This document shows, in pieces, positions 56,476-64,000 of a DNA stretch of 64,000 bases. Each line of letters begins with the position of its first letter. The stretch's first letter is position 1. The notes beneath the pieces are model-generated. The model had not been told where the DNA came from. It searched no databases and saw only the letters and a list, made by a program, of their open reading frames with translations. The DNA is from Prosopocoilus inquinatus. Taxonomy: Eukaryota > Arthropoda > Insecta > Coleoptera > Lucanidae. A program made the position numbers and the translations under genes. Where the stretch lies: positions 24,329,001-24,393,000 of the forward strand of contig CM069877.1 of NCBI GenBank assembly GCA_036172665.1, given 5' to 3'.

Positions 56476-59075
56476 GCCTTAGATGGATTTATATAGCTAC
56501 AGTTGATTGCAGAAAAATTGAATGGGTATACCGACAAAATCAATCACTTTTCCAATTCTCAAGTTTTATATTTCAGAGAGGATTTATTTGAAAATTAAAC
56601 ATCTTTCACATTGACATTAAAAGTAACACTGACACGAACGAATTAAACCAGAAAAAAATAACTGTACTCGATTTTTTTTAATTAACTGTACCATAACTTT
56701 ATCTTTGCTTGTACCTTATATCTTATTTGATTCCAAATTGACAGTGGGGAAAGGACATCAGACTAACACTGTATAAGAAGAACCTGTACAAAACCAATCA
56801 ATATTGCACTAATCTATTAAGTCTATTCTATAAGTATTTCGTATTGATTTTTATGCTTATTACGATTGTTGTGTAACAAGCACAATTAATTTCTTTAAAA
56901 AAAATCTCTTCAAATGATTGTTAAGGCATACCCATGTGTAGGTATTCTGTGACCACCAACTCATTTCAATTAATATCTAAAAATAATTGAAGAGAAATGA
57001 ATTGGTATGTAACTTAACTATCAAACCAACCATAGAAAACCATCAATCAGACTTCAATATGCCGTAACGATCAATTGAAGAGAATACGATCTTTAGGAAA
57101 TCAATTATTATGCTCGTTACATATCAATCGTAACACGCATAACAATCAACGTGAAACGCTTACAAAAGAAACCTAATTGACGTTTGATTGGAGGGTTTCT
57201 GTGGTTAGATAATTATTAAGATTATGGGCTACGATATTTTAAATGGTAAGTCTACATCCAGCCATTTATCAGTCTTCATTTATTTTTGAATTAATTACAG
57301 GGAACTTGTGCTCATCTGAAATCGTTTCTCCTCCGTGTTAACTTTGAAACAAAATAAAACAGGAAATTCGTCAAAAACCAAATTAAAGTACCGAGTCCGA
57401 AGATAAAATTAAAATTTTATTCGTTCATTATATTATCTATTTTTTACTTTTGTTTTTATGAGTTGCCTTTTTGTATTAAATTGCAAAACACCTTGTATAT
57501 TAAAGGTGTAAAATTATTCGTCATTGCTAAGTATGAATAGTTAGCTATTCTTGAATAAAGTTACGAATAATTCAAATAATTACCCAACTAAATAAATATT
57601 TATTCAAATAATGCCAAGTCGTAATAACAGAATCATCGGATCCTTTACAAGATTTAATTTTCTGTTAAGTTTCTACGATAATTGTAGCACTCAAAAGAAA
57701 ATTTGTGAGGTTTTTCGATCCTTCTGATGTAAGTTTCCTCTCATAGGAAATCTTGATAAGAATTTGCAAGAAATGTACAATAGCGGACAATAAAATCCAG
57801 GTACTTTATTTGGATAATGTTCATATTTCTGTCATTTATGTACGATTGTTTCTGAGTTGTACAAATTTCTATGTAAAATTCATGGATTTAGTAGTACAGG
57901 ATACGCCTAGTCCTACAAATTCAGGGAAAACATCGACACCGGTACATCTCTCTATTTCACTCGATACAATGTCAATGTGTTTAACCTCTCTTTCTTGCTT
58001 ATTATTCATACGTGAATACGAAGTTTGAAATATCAAGAAGGTGGTATAACCTTTAGCACGAAAGCCCGGTGCAATTTTTCAAACGGCAATTTTCCAGTAG
58101 GGCAAAACGAACTGTTTTAGCACATGGTCGGCACTCGGCATCGAAATTAATATTATTTATTACACCTATCAGTGTTGCATTGAAAGTTGTTTCCTAATAT
58201 TTTTAGAGCCAGTAATGTATATAAGATACCTTATTGAATATTTAGAGTGTGAATGTTAGCAAATCTTATACTCCAAGAGTTAGTGGACTTTTTTGACAAA
58301 GTTAATCGTCATTGTTCCCGGGTAATTCTAGAGGAGTCTTAACAACTGAAATGTTTCTTCGAATCTGTCCACGATAGCTACTTTCCATTTCAAGTTGTGA
58401 CGCTCCAGGTCTTAAATCCTGGAGCCGCTCAAAGTTAGTTGTTCAATGGAAAACTGTTTTGTGAAACGGAATACAGAGCTTGAAGTCCCTGAAGAGTTCG
58501 GAGCAGCTCCTTTGTGTAAAAGAAAAGAATCTGAGGTATATCATTCCTTCGAATTCTGACCCGTGAATCCGGTTATCAAGAGTGAGCGAACGGTTGGTCC
58601 CTGGCTTTGCAGAAGAAACGGTTAAGAACACCTGCACTGTAAAATTAATCTACTTTCAATGACTGACTTGTTGTATAGTAAAAAGGTCGTGAAGGGATAA
58701 TGCATATAAATTCATTAAAAATATTGCGACACATAAATTCGTTGAAGCCTAGAGAGAAAATGGCTTTTCAGATTCAATACAAACACCCTGCTTAAGTTTG
58801 CCAGATGTCATTTGTTTTAAAGGATGCCGCCATTTTTAGACTCAAAAATAAATCTTGTCCCATATTTTAATATTAATATTTATCTATGTCCAGACAATAA
58901 GAGCTAATTTTATTCTTGTTCATAATTAAATAACTAAGTACTTACTATTGGCTTCAATTAACTATTACGATACGTTGCATATTAAAATTGCTCTTTTTAT
59001 TGCATACAAAATAAAGTAGAAAGCAGCATTTAGGTACCTATGAAACCCTCGGTGTTCGAGTCTGATTTGCACTTA

Positions 59076-59203
59076 TGCCCGATTTCTTCACATTCTGATA
59101 AATTTATCAGCCAGGTATTATCCTTGGAAACCATTGTATCGATAATAGTTTCCAAGGATACTACCTGGCAGATAAATTTATCCGTAGGTGAAGAAATCGG
59201 GCC
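59076..59203. mobile_element. Hairpin MITE, 128 bp, TTA target
   Basis: GCCCGATTTCTTCAC ends and long inner pairing (GATAAATTTAT, TCCAAGGATA). TTA at 59073-59075 and 59204-59206; copy 1 shows the empty site near 13216. The TTA duplication suggests PIF/Harbinger mobilisation. Confidence 0.82.
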
Positions 59204-60229
59204 TTAACCAGGTTTCTATTAATGTCCTTAGCAATACCATAAAAGAGAATTTTATTGAAAAGAACGATGTCTCTTATTTTCATCCTTGGTTCTTAATTTT
59301 ATTTTATCAAATCCTCTAAAATATAAAGCTGGGAACTGGAAACCTTAACCTCACTTTATGTAAACGTCCAAGCATTAAACGCTAAAATTTCCTAATTTCT
59401 CGCACACACACATGTTAGGGATTGCTAAAATACAAGATTACCGTTTTTATAAAATTTATTGTATTATTTGACCTTATAAAAATATCCACTTAGAATTGGA
59501 GACGTTTAAGCAATTTTATTATTTACGATACTTAAATAATACGCTGGCCATGTGACCGGCGCATGGCCACTACCACCGCTGCGCAATAAATATGTATAAG
59601 ATTCAACGTGCTGTTTTTGCAAGCGAGAAAGAGGGTAAAGGCATCGAAATCATATCGAGTGAAATGGAGAGATGTACGGTATTCTGTGATATGTTTCCCC
59701 AATAAGAGACGTACGTTTACATGGAGACGGCGTATAATATCTTTACTCATACTGGGTGTCTCATAACTAGAGACCGGATTTATAAGTTTTTACAAGTATT
59801 TTACGCTAACATACCTAAACTTGGCGTTTTGTATTTATATGTTTGTCGATTAGAGAAGCCCAAAAATGGTAGTTTTATTTCGCATATAACTTAATATTTT
59901 AGACTTTTAGCGCATATTTATTTATTTATCCATATATTGATATAAATAACATTATAATTCCATATACGGTCAATATTCAAGTCTGCAGCTTTTCCAAGAA
60001 GTAATTTATTCTCCTCAACGTCTGGCCACTTTATTTTACGATTTCCCGGAATGTGATTTTCTGGGAATCTGTAGCGACTTGCACTTGCATTTTGCACTTA
60101 TGTTTTGCATTTCAGTTTGAGATAAGAACTCCGTGAATGTGTGTGACTAGTGTATTTATCAACGCGAATTAGTTGTTATTTTCTTATTTAATTTAAAGAC
60201 GAAATAAATTCAGTGCTTATCTTTTCAAA

Positions 60230-61771
60230 ATGCCGAAAGTAGCATCCTCTCGATCCGAGCTATTGAAAAAATGGATTAAAGCATCTAAATATCTAACTAC
60301 AGATGGAAAAGTTATTTTTTGCAACGCATGCTCAAAACAGGTAGATACCTTACAAATTCTCTTAAAAATCACATTTTCATTTTGACAATATTTTAAGGTG
60401 TCGTCAGACCAAAAGTACCAGATTGATCAACATTTGGCTACAAACCTCCATAAGGAGTCGGAGAAAAGATGTGTGTCTAACTTTAAGCAGTCTTTTATTT
60501 CTTCAACAGCCAGTAACTCACAGGGCAGTGACACAGGAAATGAATTCTTTTTAGACTTGTGCAGTGCTATGGCAGAGTCAAACATTCCTTGGCATAAACT
60601 TGAACAAGCAAGTTTTCGAACTTTTTTGGAAAAATATTGCAATCGTCATATTCCAAATGAATCGACTTTGCGGAAAAACTATCTAAGTATATGCTACCAG
60701 CAACGGATGAAGAAAATAAGAGAGAAGCTTAGCGACAACAATATTTATATAGTAGTTGATGAAACGACAGATGCCTGCGGTCGTTATGTAGCAAATATGT
60801 TAGCAGGAGTATTAAGCAACACAGTTGCACCAATATCTTATTTGGTAAATAGTGCAGTTTTGGAAAAAACAAATCATTCAACGATCGCACGTTTTATTAA
60901 CGACAGCTTGACACTTTTATATGCACCTAATCAAGTTAAATCGGAAAATATATTACTAATGGTGTCTGATGCAGCAGTCTACATGATAAAAGCAGGACAG
61001 GCTTTACAGGTGTTTTACCCAAATCTGATGCACTTCACTTGTATGGCTCACGCAATGAATAGGCTCGCTGAATTGGTGCGACTAGAATACCCAACAGTAA
61101 ATAAGTTGATCAATAACGGAAAAAAGGCGTTTCTTAAAGCCCCACTGCGTATACAACACTATAAAGAATTAGCTGCTGACCTGCCATTACCACCAGAACC
61201 AATAATTACGAGATGGGGTACGTGGCTTGAAGCAGCAAATTTTTACGCAGATAACTTTAAACAATTAAAGGAAATTTTCTTAGAATTGGATGATTCCAAT
61301 TCAGCGGCTTTAAGAATTTGTAAGGAATGCATGTCGAACACAAACATCGGGAATCAATTAGCATTCATTAAAACTCATTTTTCGGTTTTAATATCCACCA
61401 TTAAAAAGTTGGAATCATCCCAGACGGCTCTATTAGATTCTTTTGAAGTGGTCGATGATGCAATTGAAAGTGTAAAATCAATTCCAGGGGAGATAGGAGA
61501 GAAGTTAATGGCAAAATTAGACAAGGTTCTATTACGTAATCCTGACTACAATAAAATGAGGAAAATCTGTTTAGTTTTAAAAGGTCAAAGTGAAGAGGAT
61601 TTGGACATGGACCCCAAAGATGTAGCATCCATGAAATTTGCGCCCATTACTTCATGCGATGTCGAGCGTTCGTTTTCCTCTTATAAAAATATTTTGACAG
61701 ACAGACGACAAAATTTTACCCCAAATAATTTAAATCAACTGTTGATTATATTTTGTAATCCTACTATTTAA
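60230..61771 (+). CDS. hAT transposase (CGGBP1/DUF659-like), two exons
   Basis: Exon 1 60230-60340 encodes MPKVASSRSELLKKWIKASK through CNACSKQ. The intron 60341-60397 is 57 bp (GTAGAT..TTTAAG). Exon 2 60398-61771 continues in frame, giving 494 residues. A BED-like zinc finger spans the splice (C-x2-C in exon 1; H-x4-H in QHLATNLH). The catalytic region has VVDETTD (about 60753) and VSDAA (about 60964), then TRWGTW. The dimerisation end has CDVERSFSSYKN with the conserved Glu. It is typical of small hAT transposases related to CGG-binding protein 1. The frame is intact and the ends with TSD are present, so the element could be recently active. Confidence 0.9.
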
Positions 61772-61940
61772 GTGTTAAGTGTTAAAATTACTTATATGAA
61801 ACAATTTATGTTTTTATTATTCTAAAGTATGTATAAGTAAAATAAAATTTTTATCGCATATAATATCCATATTTTGATCCATTTTAATCGCATAAAAAAA
61901 AACTTATTTTCCACTTTTTTAGCACATATAAATCCGGACT

Positions 61941-62971
61941 TTATTAATATAGTAGTTGATGAAACGACAGATGCCTGCGGTCGTTATGTAGCAAATATGT
62001 TAGCAGTAGTATTAAGCAGCACAGTTGCACCAATATCTTATTTAGTAAATAGTACAGTTTTGGAAAAAACAAATCATTCAACGATCGCACGTTTTATTAA
62101 CGACAGCTTGACACTTTTATATGCACCTAATCAAGTTAAATCGGAAAATATATTACTAATGGTGTCTGATGCAGCAGCCTACATGATAAAAGCAGGACAG
62201 GCTTTACATATGTTTTACCCAAATTTGATGCACTTCACTGGTATGGCTCACGCAATGAATAGGCTCGCTGAATTGGTGTGACTAGAATACCCAACAGTAA
62301 ATAAGTTGATCAATAACGGAAAAAAGGCATTTCTTAAAGCCCCACTGCGTATACAACACTATAAAGAATTAGCTGCTGACCTGCCATTACCACCAAAACC
62401 AATAATTACGAGATGGGGTACGTGGCTTGAAGCAGCAAATTTTTACGCAGATAACTTTAAACAATTAAAGGAAATTTTCTTAGAATTGGATGATTCCAAT
62501 TCAGCGGCTTTAAGAATTTGTAAGGAATGCATGTCGAACACAAACATCGGGAATCAATTAGCATTCATTAAAACTCATTTTTCCGTTTTAATATCCACCA
62601 TTAAAAAGTTGGAATCATCCCAGACGGCTCTATTAGATTCTTTTGAAGTGGTCGATGATGCAATTGAAAGTGTAAAATCAATTCTAGGGGAGATAGGAGA
62701 AAAGTTAATGGCAAAATTAGACAAGGTTCTATTACGTAATCCTGACTACAATAAAATGAGGAAAATCTGTTTAGTTTTAAAAGGTCAAAGTGAAGAGGAT
62801 TTGGACATGGACCCCAAAGATGTAGCATCCATGAAATTTGCGCCCATTACTTCATGCGGTGTCGAGCGTTCGTTTTCCTCTTATAAAAATATTTTGTCAG
62901 ACAGACGACAAAATTTTACCCCAAATAATTTAAATCAACTGTTGATTATATTTTGTAATCCTACTATTTAA
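61941..62971 (+). pseudogene. Second, tandem copy of the hAT transposase 3' part
   Basis: It repeats codons from VVDETTD to the stop of the first copy with about 2 % changes. A C-to-T change makes TGA at 62279-62281 (CGA in copy 1), and DVERSF reads GVERSF. It has no promoter, zinc finger or start of its own. Confidence 0.92.
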
Positions 62972-63734
62972 GTGTTAAGTGTTAAAATTACTTATATGAA
63001 ACAATTTATGTTTTTATTATTCTAAAGTATAAGTAAAATAAAATTTTTATCGCATATAATATCCATATTTTGATCTATTTTAATCGCATAAAAAAAACTT
63101 ATTTTCCACTTTTTTAGCACATATAAATCCGGTCTTTACTCATAACCTACGGAGGAAATTAAAAGGGTAGCTAGGGGAGATCAAATTAAAGATTTTTTCT
63201 TAATAATTTTTTGGGGAAAAAGCAATAACTAAAAAGTTACAAGAGTTTAAAGCGAAATTTATTAACAAGCAAAAGTTATTCGATGTAGTAATATTTTACG
63301 TTTTAAAATCATATTTGAGGCATTTATAAGTTAATTGGACACCGATTTACAATAAACAACCATTTTAAAATGTAGTCACGTTAAAGTTATGGCTATTTCA
63401 TTTTTTCTTCTAATGACCAAAAACGGGTTTTCATGTCGTTGTGCATCGCCTACTAAGTAAAAACAAAACTAGAAAACAGATTAACATGGACATTTTATGA
63501 ATGGTGGTTTTGACAAATTTAGAGTTCATTTAATAATAAAGTTGCATTTTGTGAAATAATTTTTATTAATTAAGAAACTACAGGTGTAAATTAAGGAAGA
63601 AATTAAGAAAATTAAGCTGCTGTTAACTTTCTTATTATTGCGTTTTGATCAAAAGCCAATTAAGAAAAAAGCTTTATTTTGATATTCTACAGCTGCCCTT
63701 TCAATCTCCTCCGTTCGTTGTGAGACACCTAGTA

Positions 63735-64000
63735 TATCTATGTTATAAACTAAGGCACTCGATCTCTGCCTAAGGACACAGGTACTGCCATCATATGTTT
63801 TTGACACACGACAGTGGGTATTTGACCTTGAACGAGTAGGTTGTCAAAAATGACAAACTGGAATATTTTATGTAAATCAAGACGAGGCAGATTACTTTAA
63901 AAAAATGAGGCAGATTACTTTAAATTTAAATTAAAAAATATATATATAAATTTATAATAACTCCAAGCGTTTGTAATATAATATAATTTATAATAGGAAT
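63735..64000. other. Unassigned sequence at window end
   Basis: AT-rich with a small direct repeat (ATGAGGCAGATTACTTTAAA near 63890 and 63906). No gene seen. Confidence 0.4.

Larger units (their letters stand above)
54404..59749. repeat. Segmental duplication, copy 2 (paralogue of 9654-16109)
   Basis: Direct orientation. Homology starts exactly at GAAAAGAAAATAA. It is interrupted by the PLE at 54827-56037 and the MITE at 59076-59203. It is very similar to copy 1 up to about 58015 and clearly more diverged after that. It ends at the TA-flanked element 59752-63732. Confidence 0.9.
59768..63138 (+). mobile_element. hAT transposon with tandemly duplicated 3' half, 8-bp TSD
   Basis: CTCATAAC is duplicated at 59760-59767 and 63139-63146. 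Inverted ends TARAGACCGGATTTATA. An internal copy of the right end lies at 61924-61940. The segment 60741-61940 is repeated as 61941-63138 at a 1200-bp offset. Confidence 0.92.
59752..63732. mobile_element. TA-flanked MITE (about 600 bp) carrying a nested hAT
   Basis: Inverted ends CTGGGTGTCTCATAAC.. / ..GTTGTGAGACACCTAG extend about 38 bp (through CGGAGGA.ATT.AAAGGG) once the hAT is removed. TA flanks at 59750-59751 and 63733-63734; copy 1 near 16103 shows the uninterrupted site. Its own interior is 63147-63715, non-coding. Confidence 0.82.

Noticed and set aside
61401..62828. Minus-strand 75-codon frames in the 3' hAT
   Set aside because: Antisense shadows, duplicated because the transposase region is duplicated.
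1..64000. tRNA or rRNA genes
   Set aside because: No cloverleaf with A and B boxes and no rRNA core sequence was noticed by eye; a tRNAscan-SE run would be needed to be certain.

Overview
This is a eukaryotic window, AT-rich and intron-bearing, from an arthropod and most likely an insect. The evidence is a split host gene, short GT-AG introns, and a repeat complement of Penelope-like elements (PLEs), hAT, mariner, copia, a two-ORF LINE, Polinton and many MITEs. I cannot name the order or species. No bacterial gene organisation, tRNA, rRNA or CRISPR array was seen. Almost everything is mobile DNA. The one convincing host gene is the first two coding exons of NEMF (caliban/Rqc2 homologue) at 48893-49177; a second possible host exon lies at 47152-47589.

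Layout. 1-2803: decayed Ty1/copia. 3.4-8.3 kb: small MITEs and the first hammerhead-retrozyme fragments. 8338-9653: an inverted/tandem array of a 312-bp repeat, each full unit carrying a hammerhead ribozyme, flanked by a 13-bp direct repeat. 9654-16.1 kb: first copy of a segmental duplication; the second copy is 54404-59.7 kb. 16-31 kb: retrozyme, PLE and hAT remnants, large palindromic foldback elements and MITEs. 31186-34604: large non-autonomous hAT-like element containing another retrozyme. 35769-38687: hAT with a broken transposase. 41309-45637: nearly intact LINE inserted in a PLE. 48.9-49.2 kb: NEMF exons. 49.7-51 kb: PLE fragments. 51.3-53.7 kb: Polinton/adintovirus-like block on the minus strand, split by a solo PLE unit. 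53.7-54.4 kb: mariner remnant. 59752-63732: TA-flanked element with a nested hAT whose 3' half is tandemly duplicated.

The most interesting system is the set of hammerhead ribozymes. Family A is the 312-bp retrozyme, with core CUGAAGA, a 5-bp stem II, GAAA, a GUC or GUA cleavage site, and a palindromic stem III suited to dimer cleavage. It occurs at four loci, plus one fragment without the ribozyme. Three insertions are bounded by 12-13 bp direct repeats, share nearly the same outer end points in the monomer, and are head-to-head inverted. Family B hammerheads lie beside GIY-YIG fragments of PLEs. Two PLE insertions have 12- and 15-bp target duplications and one is also inverted. Together this suggests (inference) that PLE machinery moves the small retrozymes, and that inversion is a normal product of the insertion reaction.

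The two copies of the segmental duplication act as natural empty-site controls for several insertions. They also show a sharp change in divergence near 12065/58015, which suggests gene conversion or two duplication events.
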